The notes under the pieces: generated by a model | Told to the model about the DNA's origin: nothing | Database searches by the model: none | Seen by the model: only the letters and a program-made list of their open reading frames with translations | Translations under genes and position numbers: made by a program | Source: Phytophthora quininea | Taxonomy: Eukaryota > Oomycota > Peronosporomycetes > Peronosporales > Peronosporaceae | Assembly (NCBI GenBank): GCA_011947345.1 | Contig: JAAVTG010000215.1 | Location: forward strand, 1 to 64,000 | DNA length: 64,000 nucleotides | Reading direction: 5' to 3' | Shown: piece by piece, positions 30,742 through 42,128 of the stretch | Numbering within the stretch: the stretch's first letter is position 1 | Layout of the letters: each line of letters starts with the position of its first letter

Positions 30742-32169
30742 GGTTGTTGAAGGCGGTGAGATGGCACTTGGTTGCTTGGGATCGGTGTTGGTGTTGGGCT
30801 GTCCAAATGGAAACTGAGCTTGAGTCCGCGCGGTAAAGATTGAGTGGGGGCAGCGTGGGCTAGCGTGGAGAAGCTCTGTCTTCTGCCTCGATGAGTCTGC
30901 GCGTTGATTTACTTGATTTCTACAGCGGGATTTATGCCGCAGGTCAAACGGGTCGTGATAGCTGGGACCGGGCACTTCAACCAAGACGGTTGAAAAGGGA
31001 GTTCGGTAAGCTTGGATGTGTGTGCTATCTCTTCATTTGTGTCTTGTTGTCGATGAACGAGGAGGCCCTGCCCAAGGTATTCGAGACGAGACGTAATCGT
31101 TGAGGTGAGGCCGCGATTTGGTTGCTGTGCCGCCGGATACACCGCGATCAAAAACTTCCGTTTGCTTTAAATTTCGCATAGCCGGAGGTGTTTTGCTACA
31201 GCATATCGGCTTCAGGCGTCCAATTCTACTCGGCACTACCGAGTAGAGGAGAAGTTGATATGGAGTTAGCTAAAGAGTTCACGTGGAATACTGAGTGCTC
31301 CCTGTAAACTACCCAACTCTTATGATACACGCATCACCTCTTGACTGAAGTTTATCAGGCTGCTTGGTCATAGGATGGGCCTCACTTGTCAGAAGCACCA
31401 AGCAGCACCTGAAACGGGGATCCGATCCGCTAGGTCGGGATTTGGGCAGACCCAGAAGTAGAGCCATTGCTCGAACAGCGCCTCACGCTGGAGCTACAGT
31501 GGCAAGTAGCATTTGCAAGCGGCCAAACAGGCAGCGAGGCTACAGCTTCAATAGCTCGACGTATCGTCACGAAGACGACCCCACGCGTTCGGGAAACTAA
31601 CCAGCAGAGCAGTTGGAGCGATTGATCCTGTGCGCGCATGCCCACGCGGCCGAAGCGACTTACGGAGCGAAGACGCTGCGAACAAGTTGCTTTTGCCGAC
31701 CCACATCCATCACGAACGCTGCTGAAGCGTTTGCAAACCGGTCAGCGCCGTGGTATTCCCTTGGCAAGCAATGCTACGTGATGCACTCGCACCGAGTTTG
31801 TGCTCGCACGTTGAGCATCTTCAACCACAGCACGCTGTGTGTTCTGGCGTATGAATCCAGCCTGTCCCGCGGCCTGGGGACGCGACTTCGTCGCCGCTTG
31901 CGGGAATTGAAAGCCCACCTCAATTGCATGGGAAGTCGTTAGGAGAATGCACTCTATCTGAACCAACTACCAAGTGCACTCCTCACGGCGTGTCAAAACG
32001 CGGCTATCAGATTCCTAGCAGCAACAATGGAATAACCAGGAACTGCAGGGCTCGTGAGTCACGACGTCAACCATTCAGCAAAACCCCAAAATGCTAGACA
32101 ACGCGTCATGTACATACACTAGTAGCGATTTTAATTAATGACTTTCACCGTGTTACCATGGCCAAACGC
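30742..32169. other. Spacer between sugar transporter copies 1 and 2
   Basis: Promoter of copy 1, with an Inr-like TCAGTTTCCATTTGG on the minus strand at about 30801-30818. Beyond it there are open frames (for example 31613-31942 plus) that I do not recognise and do not call genes. Confidence 0.45.
30801..30818 (-). promoter_or_regulatory. Initiator-like element, sugar transporter copy 1
   Basis: Minus-strand CTCAGTTTCCATTTGG resembles the oomycete Inr and is about 60 bp before the ATG. Confidence 0.45.
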
Positions 32170-32170
32170 T

Positions 32171-33669
32171 CTAGTGACAGACGCGGTAGCGCTCCTCGTA
32201 GTCGCGCTGCACCTCCTCCGCAGACTTGTTCGACGTCTCCGGAACCAGCTTCAGCGACAGCAAGAAGAAGATCGCCAACAGCACCACGAACGGAACGTAA
32301 CTCCAGTCGTCGAACGCGTCGGCGATGTACGGGTAGGCCACGCCGACGATCAGGTTGCACAGCCAGTTGGCGCCGATGCCGATGGACGTGGCCGTCGCGC
32401 GCACCGAGTCCGGGAACAGGTCGGCCGTGATCACCCACACGAGCGGACCCAGCGTGACACCGAACGCGATCACGTACAGCGCCGTGAACACGATCGAGAG
32501 TGCGGAGACGTCCACCAGGAACGCCACCGTCATGAGCACGGCCATGATGAACATGCCGGCGATGCCCCACAGGATCATGTTGCGGTTGCCGATGCGCTGC
32601 GCTGCCATACCAGCGAAGAAGGCCGGCCAGATGTTGATGAAGTTGATGATGAGCGTGCCCACACGCGGGTCCGAGATGCCGGCGTCCGTGAAGATGCTGG
32701 ACGAGTAGTAGAACACGGCGTTGATACCCGACAGCTGCTGGGCGCACGACAGCAGGATGGCGGCCGCCAACTGAAGACGGTACTTGGGGGCGAACAGAGA
32801 CTCCTTCTGCGCGCTCGGCTCGATCAGACCCTGCTCGGCGTCGGGCTTGGTCGTCGACTCCATCCACGACAGAGCCGTGTACACGTTCTCCTCGCCGTAC
32901 AGACGAGCGATCACCTGCTTGGCCTCCTCGCGACGGTTCTTCATCAGCAGCCACGCCGGACTCTCCACGCACATTGACGGAGCCAGCAACACGAACAGCA
33001 CCGCCAACACCACCGGGAAACCGGCCAGGTAGCGCCACCCGCTGCTCGTGTTGGCGAAGAAGAAGCAGATCGCGGGGAACAAAATGCCGATGGTCACCGA
33101 GATCTGCAGACCCAGACCCAGGATGTTACGCATGTGCGGCGGCGACAGCTCGTTCGTGTACGCGCCGAGGGTACCGGTGGCGGTGCCCGACGCGATACCG
33201 GCGATCATACGGCCCACCGCGAACGGCCACACGTTCGACACGGCAGTCTGGATGACGGCGCCCACCACCATGAAGACGCAGTTGACGAACAACAGCTTCT
33301 TGCGGCCCCACAGGTCGCTGAAGTGGCCGCAGCACAGACTGCCGATCATGCCGCCGAAGATCCAGGCGTTCACGGCGAACGTCCACTCGAGCTTGAGTGG
33401 CCCGGGAACATGAGGCAGCGGTCCTCGGGCACGGGACGCGCGTTGCACTCATCCGTGTCGTTGAACTGGGCCAGGTTGAGCTGCGACGACGACCATCCGC
33501 TCTGGAACGGCTGCAGCAGAGCGACGAGGATGCTCGAGTAGAGGAGGAACTTGGGCTTGATGTTGCGGGCGGCGGCCTTGGTAGCTTCGTCGTAGATGGG
33601 GACATTGTCGGCTCCCTTGGGGGTGGTGGCCTCCGAGTAGATGGGGTCCGTTTGAGCTTCGGACGGCAT
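32171..33669 (-). CDS. MFS sugar transporter, copy 2 (one-base frame break)
   Basis: Same gene as copy 1, almost identical at nucleotide level. Compared with copies 1, 3 and 4 it lacks one G at about 33396 (GCTTGAGTGG against GCTTGGAGTGG), which shifts the frame after residue ~90 in the first extracellular loop. The rest of the transporter is open to the stop at 32171. Its 5' leader (about 80 bp before ATG 33669) is the inverted twin of copy 3's leader. Either a young pseudogene or a sequencing indel. Confidence 0.85.
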
Positions 33670-35175
33670 GGCAGTCAGCGGTTGCTTGGAGAGCTTGCCT
33701 TTCGTGAGTTAGTTGTAGTTGTCCAAATGGAAAATGAAGAGCAGTTGATGAACGGAATAGGCACTATGTACACTGTGACTACACTACAGGGACTGGTGGT
33801 GCCTGCGTTGCCGCGTAGACGTGCGAGGGAACTCTACAAAGCGCTTTGGTGGGACGCGGGGTATGGATCCAACACCGCACTTGAAGATGGGGTCGACTGG
33901 ACCAGCCACTCGATTCTTGCCTCGCAGCGACGACTTGCTCGCGGGTCTGCGCATCGACCGCCACTTGTGTGCTTGCGCGCACGTACATCGGACGTACATG
34001 CAGCATGTTGGAAGCCTGGTGAGCTTTCCGGAGATCTCGGTTGTGGAGGGTCTCCACTTGCGGATCTTGCATAAGATCTCAATGGCGGTTGCTGCTAGCA
34101 GAATGCAAGGCGCATGTTTCTTCGTGGCGACTGTTTCAGCGAACGAAGGAAGTCGCGACGATACCGTTGTTGGCGATGGAGACCGCGACGGCTGAAGTTT
34201 GGTGTGTCGTCCGGCGAAAAAGTCTAAGCAGAAACAGGCGCATCGCGCTGCGTGTCGTATGCAATGTTGCGGTCCGCTTCGGTCCGCGTTGAAGTTTTCG
34301 CCGCGACCTACACCAACCTTTTGAAAGTGTTTTTCCCACGGCGAGTCACGCGGCATGAATCCAGTGGCGAGCAGCAGCTGCAACTCGACCGTCGAGTCAT
34401 CCAGGCTAGCTTGGTTGCTTTGTGTCCTCTCGAGCACCTTTGCTGTGGCCTCGCTGGATCTCTCTGGTATGTCGCTAGCGTTTGCCGCGCACACTGACAG
34501 TCCCATGATCTCTCGTCTATTAGCGCGGTGCGGCATTGTAGTTGCTGTACTGTATAGGCCTGCAAGGTGTATGCCTGAACGATAATGCGTTCCGAGCACG
34601 CAGTATACTTGCCAACTAGACCGGTAGCATCGAGTATTTAGCCTCGGTGGATACCCTAACTGCCTTAAAAATGGTGTTATGCAGTTCATCCGCTTTCGAT
34701 TAACGGATGAACGACGGATACTGCACCCACCAGGTTCCTAATTCCGATAGGAATGACGCAACACTTCAAGGTAGAGATCCGCTAGAAAAAGGGAACCGTT
34801 TGCTTGTTCCTTGACCAGGACAACAGGTTCTTTCATCCGCAAAGCGGCAAGGAGGCGCTCCTGGTCTCCTAATAATGACAACAGAGCAATATTCAATCGC
34901 TAAAAGTTTGTCCAGCCTACAGTACGTCAAGTTGAAGTCATCAGCCAATCGCTATCACGCATACATAATCTTGAAGATTATGTTTTCGCTCCGAGCGATA
35001 CGCAGCAGGAATCAAGTGCATCGAAGCAGATCCCCACGTGACCGCGTACCATGCAATCCTGTCAACATTGTACTAAGCCCGACATTGCAGGACACGCCAA
35101 CGACAGCGTATTTTCCATTTGGACAACTACAACTAACTCACGAAAGGCAAGCTCTCCAAGCAACCGCTGACTGCC
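33670..35175. other. Head-to-head spacer between sugar transporter copies 2 and 3
   Basis: The two ends (about 33670-33745 and 35105-35175) are inverted copies of the transporter leader with the Inr-like TTTTCCATTTGG. The centre holds a 301-codon minus-strand frame (33784-34689) with no recognisable domain and Arg/Ser/Cys-rich composition; I do not call it a gene. The sequence looks like unrelated inserted DNA. Confidence 0.45.
35111..35126 (+). promoter_or_regulatory. Initiator-like element, sugar transporter copy 3
   Basis: TATTTTCCATTTGG, the mirror of about 33718-33736 before copy 2. The leader between it and the ATG is the same in both copies. Confidence 0.4.
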
Positions 35176-36675
35176 ATGCCGTCCGAAGCTCAAACGGACC
35201 CCATCTACTCGGAGGCCACCACCCCCAAGGGAGCCGACAATGTCCCCATCTACGACGAAGCTACCAAGGCCGCCGCCCGCAACATCAAGCCCAAGTTCCT
35301 CCTCTACTCGAGCATCCTCGTCGCTCTGCTGCAGCCGTTCCAGAGCGGATGGTCGTCGTCGCAGCTCAACCTGGCCCAGTTCAACGACACGGATGAGTGC
35401 AACGCGCGTCCCGTGCCCGAGGACCGCTGCCTCATGTTCCCGGGCCACTCCAAGCTCGAGTGGACGTTCGCCGTGAACGCCTGGATCTTCGGCGGCATGA
35501 TCGGCAGTCTGTGCTGCGGCCACTTCAGCGACCTGTGGGGCCGCAAGAAGCTGTTGTTCGTCAACTGCGTCTTCATGGTGGTGGGCGCCGTCATCCAGAC
35601 TGCCGTGTCGAACGTGTGGCCGTTCGCGGTGGGCCGTATGATCGCCGGTATCGCGTCGGGCACCGCCACCGGTACCCTCGGCGCGTACACGAACGAGCTG
35701 TCGCCGCCGCACATGCGTAACATCCTGGGTCTGGGTCTGCAGATCTCGGTGACCATCGGCATTTTGTTCCCCGCGATCTGCTTCTTCTTCGCCAACACGA
35801 GCAGCGGGTGGCGCTACCTGGCCGGTTTCCCGGTGGTGTTGGCGGTGCTGTTCGTGTTGCTGGCTCCGTCAATGTGCGTGGAGAGTCCGGCGTGGCTGCT
35901 GATGAAGAACCGTCGCGAGGAGGCCAAGCAGGTGATCGCTCGTCTGTACGGCGAGGAGAACGTGTACACGGCTCTGTCGTGGATGGAGTCGACGACCAAG
36001 CCCGACGCCGAGCAGGGTCTGATCGAGCCGAGCGCGCAGAAGGAGTCTCTGTTCGCCCCCAAGTACCGTCTTCAGTTGGCGGCCGCCATCCTGCTGTCGT
36101 GCGCCCAGCAGCTGTCGGGTATCAACGCCGTGTTCTACTACTCGTCCAGCATCTTCACGGACGCCGGCATCTCGGACCCGCGTGTGGGCACGCTCATCAT
36201 CAACTTCATCAACATCTGGCCGGCCTTCTTCGCTGGTATGGCAGCGCAGCGCATCGGCAACCGCAACATGATCCTGTGGGGCATCGCCGGCATGTTCATC
36301 ATGGCCGTGCTCATGACGGTGGCGTTCCTGGTGGACGTCTCCGCACTCTCGATCGTGTTCACGGCGCTGTACGTGATCGCGTTCGGTGTCACGCTGGGTC
36401 CGCTCGTGTGGGTGATCACGGCCGACCTGTTCCCGGACTCGGTGCGCGCGACGGCCACGTCCATCGGCATCGGCGCCAACTGGCTGTGCAACCTGATCGT
36501 CGGCGTGGCCTACCCGTACATCGCCGACGCGTTCGACGACTGGAGTTACGTTCCGTTCGTGGTGCTGTTGGCGATCTTCTTCTTGCTGTCGCTGAAGCTG
36601 GTTCCGGAGACGTCGAACAAGTCTGCGGAGGAGGTGCAGCGCGACTACGAGGAGCGCTACCGCGTCCGTCACTAA
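35176..36675 (+). CDS. MFS sugar transporter, copy 3
   Basis: Intact 499-residue copy. It has the same landmarks as copy 1 (GRKKLL, VESPAWLL, QQLSGINAVFYYS, PETSNKS). It is transcribed away from copy 2 and shares its leader and the C-terminal variant ERYRV(C/R)H, so copies 2 and 3 are sister inverted duplicates, while copies 1 and 4 share the ending ERYRAR. Confidence 0.93.
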   Translation: MPSEAQTDPIYSEATTPKGADNVPIYDEATKAAARNIKPKFLLYSSILVALLQPFQSGWSSSQLNLAQFNDTDECNARPVPEDRCLMFPGHSKLEWTFAVNAWIFGGMIGSLCCGHFSDLWGRKKLLFVNCVFMVVGAVIQTAVSNVWPFAVGRMIAGIASGTATGTLGAYTNELSPPHMRNILGLGLQISVTIGILFPAICFFFANTSSGWRYLAGFPVVLAVLFVLLAPSMCVESPAWLLMKNRREEAKQVIARLYGEENVYTALSWMESTTKPDAEQGLIEPSAQKESLFAPKYRLQLAAAILLSCAQQLSGINAVFYYSSSIFTDAGISDPRVGTLIINFINIWPAFFAGMAAQRIGNRNMILWGIAGMFIMAVLMTVAFLVDVSALSIVFTALYVIAFGVTLGPLVWVITADLFPDSVRATATSIGIGANWLCNLIVGVAYPYIADAFDDWSYVPFVVLLAIFFLLSLKLVPETSNKSAEEVQRDYEERYRVRH

Positions 36676-38218
36676 GTGAGTCGAAGTTCAAACCGTGGCT
36701 GACTGGTAAGTTTGGTTGGCAATGGGGAAGTTGTGGTAGGAGATCAGTTAGTTTAAGAATCAATGTGATGGAGACGGTTTACAAATATGTGCTCCTTACT
36801 GGTGCTTTGGCAATGGCCGTCAGATATTGGTCCTGGTGTTTGAACCGTTAGGAGAGTCTTGGTCTGCCCGTGTTGCCACAACTGTCGCTTGTGTTTAGAG
36901 CGAGACGGGTGAGGTTTGAAAGTGCCTTGACTTGTCGTCTACAGGAGACCCGGCCAAGGCAGAATAGACACGATGAGGATTACGCCAATCACTTGATTCA
37001 AGCCCGGCTCAGTTGGCCTCGACACTGGATTCAGGCGCCAAGGAAACAAGGAGTTTCCTTGGCGGTGTTTGAAGATCGCGGTATGGCAAGCGGCTGTGGA
37101 TTAGCTGTTTGTTGCTGGAAGAAGCATAAACAGTTTTTGCGAGAACTTGTAATTAATATAAAAGTGTTTTATTTAACATAAAACAAAATGGATCATATAG
37201 TAAGTATATGCAAGGTTTATATAAAATGAATTATATAAAATAAACCTAACATACCAATTATAAATAAATATTTATTATTTAGTTAGTTGTATGGCGACCA
37301 TGTCGAAAACTGCGCCAGCGTGACAGGCTCAGAACCTTTCCCTCTTCATGCTGGTACAATAGCTACTTATGAGTAAAACTTCTTTCAAAATAATAATTTC
37401 AGTACCTCGTGGATTTTTTTAAATGAGTCTACTGATGCTTCACCGTAGCCCACGTAAATGGCTTGGCATATCCCGCAGCTCCAATTGCCTACTCAACGAC
37501 AAACGTTGCACTCTAGGTAACCGCTTTTGAGATGCCAGTAATACGAAAACACCGTGAACACTTTGCAAAAAGAGTTTTGATATGTCCTATGGAGGTGTGC
37601 CTAACGTAAAATTGTTGTATATATTGCCATAGTAGACTATTGTATGGATTAAATAGGATGTATGTCTATATTCGTGCCATTCATATCGTATAGACATAAA
37701 TATTTTTTATGGTAGCAGATTCGCCCGCCCGCGAGGCTATCGCAAGTGAAAACTCCAAGCCTTCCGAGAACAAATTCAACGCTGCTGCATAAGCTGGCGC
37801 TGACATTATCGTTTTTGCCACGAAACGAGGCTTTTGGTTCTCACGTCGCCAAAAGAATACATACTTAAAGTTGTTGGATACCAAAGCCCTTCTTTACATT
37901 CTTGCCAATCCACGGCAAATGATGACGCCCGCGACGATATCAGACAAACTCGGTAGTTGAGCCAGCAAGTCGACTAAATGACAAGGCCAAAGCGACAACA
38001 AACGTCTTGTCACGTGCGAAAAACGCCCATGCAGCAATGAATCAAGGCGGGGCAACTTTCGCCAGTCACCACGACCCGATCTACTGCAAGTTCAGCGCTG
38101 CTGCTTTGTGCAAGGCGGATCGAATACCGCGTGCCTCCACCACAGCACAAGGGGCAAGCTCAAGGACCGCCCAACGCTTGCTGTTACGGACGACAGAACT
38201 CCGCCATCGGCTTCCAAT
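36676..38218. other. AT-rich spacer between sugar transporter copies 3 and 4
   Basis: Very AT-rich at 37140-37280. A minus-strand frame at 37681-37884 is short and unrecognised. Nothing called. A C-rich stretch from about 38000 leads into the promoter of copy 4. Confidence 0.45.
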
Positions 38219-38236
38219 CTCACTTTTCAATTTGTC
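38219..38236 (+). promoter_or_regulatory. Initiator-like element, sugar transporter copy 4
   Basis: CTCACTTTTCAATTTGTC matches YCAYTYYNCAWTTT and is about 40 bp before the ATG at 38277. Confidence 0.6.
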
Positions 38237-38276
38237 GAGTCAAGTTCCAATCCCCAGTATCAAACTCAAGCAACCA

Positions 38277-39761
38277 ATGCCGTCCGAAGCCCAAACGGAT
38301 CCGGTGTACTCCGAGGTGACCACTCCCCGCAATGAGACCGCCGCCGTCTACGACAAGGACGCTGCTCGCCAGCTGAAGCCGAGGTTCCTAGTGTACTCGA
38401 GCATCCTCGTCGCTCTGCTGCAGCCGTTCCAGAGCGGATGGTCGTCGTCGCAGCTCAACCTGGCCCAGTTCAACGACACGGATGAGTGCAACGCGCGTCC
38501 CGTGCCCGAGGACCGCTGCCTCATGTTCCCGGGCCACTCCAAGCTCGAGTGGACGTTCGCCGTGAACGCCTGGATCTTCGGCGGCATGATCGGCAGTCTG
38601 TGCTGCGGCCACTTCAGCGACCTGTGGGGCCGCAAGAAGCTGTTGTTCGTCAACTGCGTCTTCATGGTGGTGGGCGCCGTCATCCAGACTGCCGTGTCGA
38701 ACGTGTGGCCGTTCGCGGTGGGCCGTATGATCGCCGGTATCGCGTCGGGCACCGCCACCGGTACCCTCGGCGCGTACACGAACGAGCTGTCGCCGCCGCA
38801 CATGCGTAACATCCTGGGTCTGGGTCTGCAGATCTCGGTGACCATCGGCATTTTGTTCCCCGCGATCTGCTTCTTCTTCGCCAACACGAGCAGCGGGTGG
38901 CGCTACCTGGCCGGTTTCCCGGTGGTGTTGGCGGTGCTGTTCGTGTTGCTGGCTCCGTCAATGTGCGTGGAGAGTCCGGCGTGGCTGCTGATGAAGAACC
39001 GTCGCGAGGAGGCCAAGCAGGTGATCGCTCGTCTGTACGGCGAGGAGAACGTGTACACGGCTCTGTCGTGGATGGATTCGACCAAGCCTGACTCAGAGCA
39101 GGGTTTGATTGAAGCACCGGCGCAGAAGGAGTCTCTGTTCGCTCCAAAGTATCGGTTGCAACTTGCGGCTGCTATTTTACTATCGTGCTCGCAGCAACTT
39201 TCGGGTATCAACGCCGTGTTCTACTACTCGTCCAGCATCTTCACGGACGCCGGCATCTCGGACCCGCGTGTGGGCACGCTCATCATCAACTTCATCAACA
39301 TCTGGCCGGCCTTCTTCACAGGTGTGTTGGCGCAGCGCTTCGGCAACCGCAACATGATCCTGTGGGGCATCGCCGGCATGTTCATCATGGCCGTGCTCAT
39401 GACGGTGGCGTTCCTGGTAGACGTGTCTGCCTTGTCGGTGGTCTTCACCGCTTTGTACGTGATCGCGTTCGGTGTCACGCTGGGTCCGCTCGTGTGGGTG
39501 ATCACGGCCGACCTGTTCCCGGACTCGGTGCGCGCGACGGCCACGTCCATCGGCATCGGCGCCAACTGGCTGTGCAACCTGATCGTCGGCGTGGCCTACC
39601 CGTACATCGCCGACGCGTTCGACGACTGGAGTTACGTTCCGTTCGTGGTGCTGTTGGCGATCTTCTTCTTGCTGTCGCTGAAGCTGGTTCCGGAGACGTC
39701 GAACAAGTCTGCGGAGGAGGTGCAGCGCGACTACGAGGAGCGCTACCGTGCTCGCCAGTAA
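38277..39761 (+). CDS. MFS sugar transporter, copy 4 (mosaic)
   Basis: Intact 494-residue transporter. The N-terminal 35 residues differ from the other copies (VYSEVTTPRNETAAVYDKDA). Most of the body (about 38395-39072, 39206-39320, 39455-39745) is identical to copy 3 even at third positions, but short patches are diverged mainly by silent changes (39073-39205, 39318-39345, 39418-39465), with a few replacements (IEAPAQ, SQQLSG, TGVLAQRF). This is a gene-conversion mosaic. Functional motifs are unchanged. Confidence 0.93.
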   Translation: MPSEAQTDPVYSEVTTPRNETAAVYDKDAARQLKPRFLVYSSILVALLQPFQSGWSSSQLNLAQFNDTDECNARPVPEDRCLMFPGHSKLEWTFAVNAWIFGGMIGSLCCGHFSDLWGRKKLLFVNCVFMVVGAVIQTAVSNVWPFAVGRMIAGIASGTATGTLGAYTNELSPPHMRNILGLGLQISVTIGILFPAICFFFANTSSGWRYLAGFPVVLAVLFVLLAPSMCVESPAWLLMKNRREEAKQVIARLYGEENVYTALSWMDSTKPDSEQGLIEAPAQKESLFAPKYRLQLAAAILLSCSQQLSGINAVFYYSSSIFTDAGISDPRVGTLIINFINIWPAFFTGVLAQRFGNRNMILWGIAGMFIMAVLMTVAFLVDVSALSVVFTALYVIAFGVTLGPLVWVITADLFPDSVRATATSIGIGANWLCNLIVGVAYPYIADAFDDWSYVPFVVLLAIFFLLSLKLVPETSNKSAEEVQRDYEERYRARQ

Positions 39762-40016
39762 GGATGATAGAGGTTGTCATCGATTGTAACGATGAAACCC
39801 GAGTCGACTTGAATTTGAAAACTGTCAAGAGGAGTGGTAGGCAGTTGAAACGAAGCGTACAGTGCAATACATGTTGAGTGATAATCGATAGTCGAAGAGG
39901 AGTTTTGCTCGTGGTCTTGAACAACCCAATGCAACTGACAACTCGTTAAGATGTAGACGTACAGGTTCGTAATTACACGGACAACAGCCAGCGCTTCGCC
40001 GCGGACTCAGTTCAAC
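39762..40016. other. Intergenic, no gene seen
   Basis: 3' flank of sugar transporter copy 4. Confidence 0.5.
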
Positions 40017-40310
40017 ATGATCAATTGGCTGCACCGGCATCGCACCGAAGGCTGCACTTTGTTCGGAATGAACAACACGGTCGATGCCGGACGACTCGAA
40101 GTTTTGCTGTGGCTGCACGCGCACTTCGGTTTGGGCTATACCAGTCACGTCATGGGGTGGCAGCGTTTAGCGGTATCTTCGACCTCATCGACTTCTTGCA
40201 CCGCGAAGGTCTGGTCACACGTGCAGCGCGGACGTGTCGATCAAGGCCGTGGCCACGAGCTACTTGGAGATCCTCTCCTCTCTGTTTTCGTGCAGCCACC
40301 GCACAACATG
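40017..40310 (+). pseudogene. Ankyrin-like repeat protein fragment
   Basis: 'INWLHRHRTEGCTLFGMNN' and 'AGRLEVLLWLHAHF' match the degenerate ankyrin-type repeats common in oomycete proteins (GHLEVVKWLHENR). After a frame change near 40165 the pattern continues with 'GIFDLIDFLHREG'. Only about three repeats remain and the frame is broken, so it is probably a decayed end of a larger repeat protein. Confidence 0.6.
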
Positions 40311-40384
40311 GAGACACCCATTCAACGCAGCGTCGTCTATTGTGGCACTCGTGCAGCCCTCTGGTCTGTGCTGGTGAAGCTCTC

Positions 40385-40754
40385 GCTCGTACAAAGCCAA
40401 GTCCATCGAAGTGGAAAACTTCCGCAAGCAAACACAAAAGATCCGAGACGATCTCGAGGCGGTTCGTCGACAAAATCTCGGGTCCCTTCAGAAAATCGAG
40501 GCACTGGAACGCCATCAACAAATGAAGATCGATATCCCCGAAGAAATCCCAGCGTACCCTCCAATGGAAGTGGTGCCAGTGAATTCACCACCGTGTGCTC
40601 CGTACCATCCCATCCGGATCGCCGGCTTAATAGATAAGACACTGTGTTAGCGCAGTATATTGTCGGTATCTTCGTGTGCTGTTTCTTTCTCGGCCCTATC
40701 GGAGTATGCTGCTACTTCCTGTTCTTTGACGACGACAAGACCCACGGATTGTAA
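40385..40754 (+). CDS. Small coiled-coil plus membrane-anchor protein, partial (one frame break)
   Basis: Unrecognised family. The frame starts without an ATG (a TGA lies just upstream), so a 5' exon is probably missing. It encodes a coiled coil 'RKQTQKIRDDLEAVRRQNLG', a Pro-rich stretch, then, after a one-base shift near 40637, a single transmembrane segment 'YIVGIFVCCFFLGPIGVCCY' and a short acidic tail ending at TAA 40754. The order suggests a tail-anchored membrane protein. Low certainty on limits. Confidence 0.5.
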
Positions 40755-40836
40755 GTGACTGAAATGTGTACTATGTAGTACGTAAAAATGGAAAGTACCT
40801 TCAATTAGCGGCATCACTAGCTTTTCCACTCGGCAT

Positions 40837-42128
40837 TCACGACTGCTGCGTGGTGTTTCCAACCCTAGTGAAAATGGCTCCCAGCGCGTCGATTGAACCA
40901 CCCGAACGCCCATGGAATCCACTCAGTTGAAACCCTTCGGGAGCACTCACCGTCCCGACGCTTCCCGTCGTCTTACCTCCTTCGACCATCCGGCCCTTGT
41001 TCGTCGAGAGCTTCAGATAGAAGATACACGTCCGACCCTTGTGCTTGGCCCAGTGCGCTTCCATCGTGGTGACGTATTCGCCGCCTTCAAGTGTCAACGT
41101 ATTGGGGGACTCGCCAATGTATCCGTGAGCGAGCGTGGACTCCATCGGTCCTGAAATCTTGACGACGACTCCGTCCACTCGACGCCCAGACTGGATCGAC
41201 ACGGAGCTCACTGTTTGTCCGCCAGCAGCCAACGCGACGTCCGTGAAGTGGCCGCCATGAGGACCGCCGAACGCGTTGCTCAAATGCAGCTCGGATTCAG
41301 AGACCACGTAAACGTCGACGAGATCGGCGGGTGGTCCGATAGCGGCGTGCCATCCGATCCGAGGAACGCTGCGTTCTCGTTGTTCCACTTGTCGAGCGTC
41401 AACGTAATGTAGTTGTTACCTCGGAACATGATCTTGTCGACCACTTCGCACTCGTTGGTCATGGTCGCCGTCTCACATTTGAGAGCTTCGGCCCCTTTTT
41501 CAGGAGGAACTCCCTTGCGGACGAACTGCACCCAGCCATCCGTCAACTTCTGACCGTCGATGAACTCGCGGATCGTGTCGCCTTCACGAGTGTACCTCGT
41601 GTTGGTGTCGCCCATGACAATCACGGCGTTGTCGGCCGAATTGGCGGTGATGTAGTCGCTCACTTGGGCTAAGTTGGACGCACGGGCCTTGAGATCAGCG
41701 TCCGTGGGTCCTGCATCCGTGTGGACGTTGTACACGTCGATTGTTACGCCGTCTGCGAGTTGCACCTCGAGGAATGTGAAGCCTTTTGGCGTCCAGCAAT
41801 CCTGGCTTTCGGTGTTGCTGCACTCGCCCCACTTGACGCGATCGAGGTGCCTGGTACCCGAGAACGGAAAGTGCGAGAGCGTGTTGAGGCCACTGCCGAA
41901 AGGCACGCCGCCGCTTGTCGGGGTACGGAACTCGTGCGTGTTCTCCGAGTACAGCGCGGCGTGGTAGTTGAAGTCTTCTTGAACGTTGACAATGTCCCAA
42001 CTGCCGATACGTTTACCCATGTCGACGCTGTAAACGCCGGGGTTACCGCTCGACAGGAACCCGGGCAAACCTGCCACGTTGTAGCACATGACGCTGAAGG
42101 TGCCGTTGACGGCCACTTGTGCTTGCAT
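40837..42128 (-). CDS. Endonuclease/exonuclease/phosphatase-fold hydrolase fused to jacalin lectin (one frame break)
   Basis: Two-domain enzyme-lectin. ATG 42128 (MQAQVAVNG) starts an EEP (DNase I/sphingomyelinase-like) fold. 'FSVMCYNVAGLPG' opens the fold; the catalytic Glu lies in 'IVNVQEDFNYH', the His in 'YNVHTDAG', Asp/Asn in 'VMGDTNTRY', and the terminal Asp-His in 'LSDHPP'. A one-base shift near 41285 leads into a jacalin-type beta-prism: 'NAFGGPHGGHFTD', 'VTTMEAHWAKHKGRTCIFYL' and 'PEGFQLSGFHGRSGGSIDAL', to TGA at 40837. An upstream in-frame ATG at 42323 would add about 65 residues but gives no clear signal peptide. Substrate (nucleic acid or phospholipid) cannot be told from sequence. 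The lectin domain is closely related to those of the 45.7-kb gene. Confidence 0.82.

Noticed and set aside
32138..32977. 267-279-codon His/Arg-rich antisense ORFs opposite the sugar transporters
   Set aside because: Antisense shadows caused by codon bias; no start context, no domain.
34875..35396. 173-codon ORF upstream of transporter copy 3
   Set aside because: It overlaps the transporter start in another frame and has no recognisable protein.
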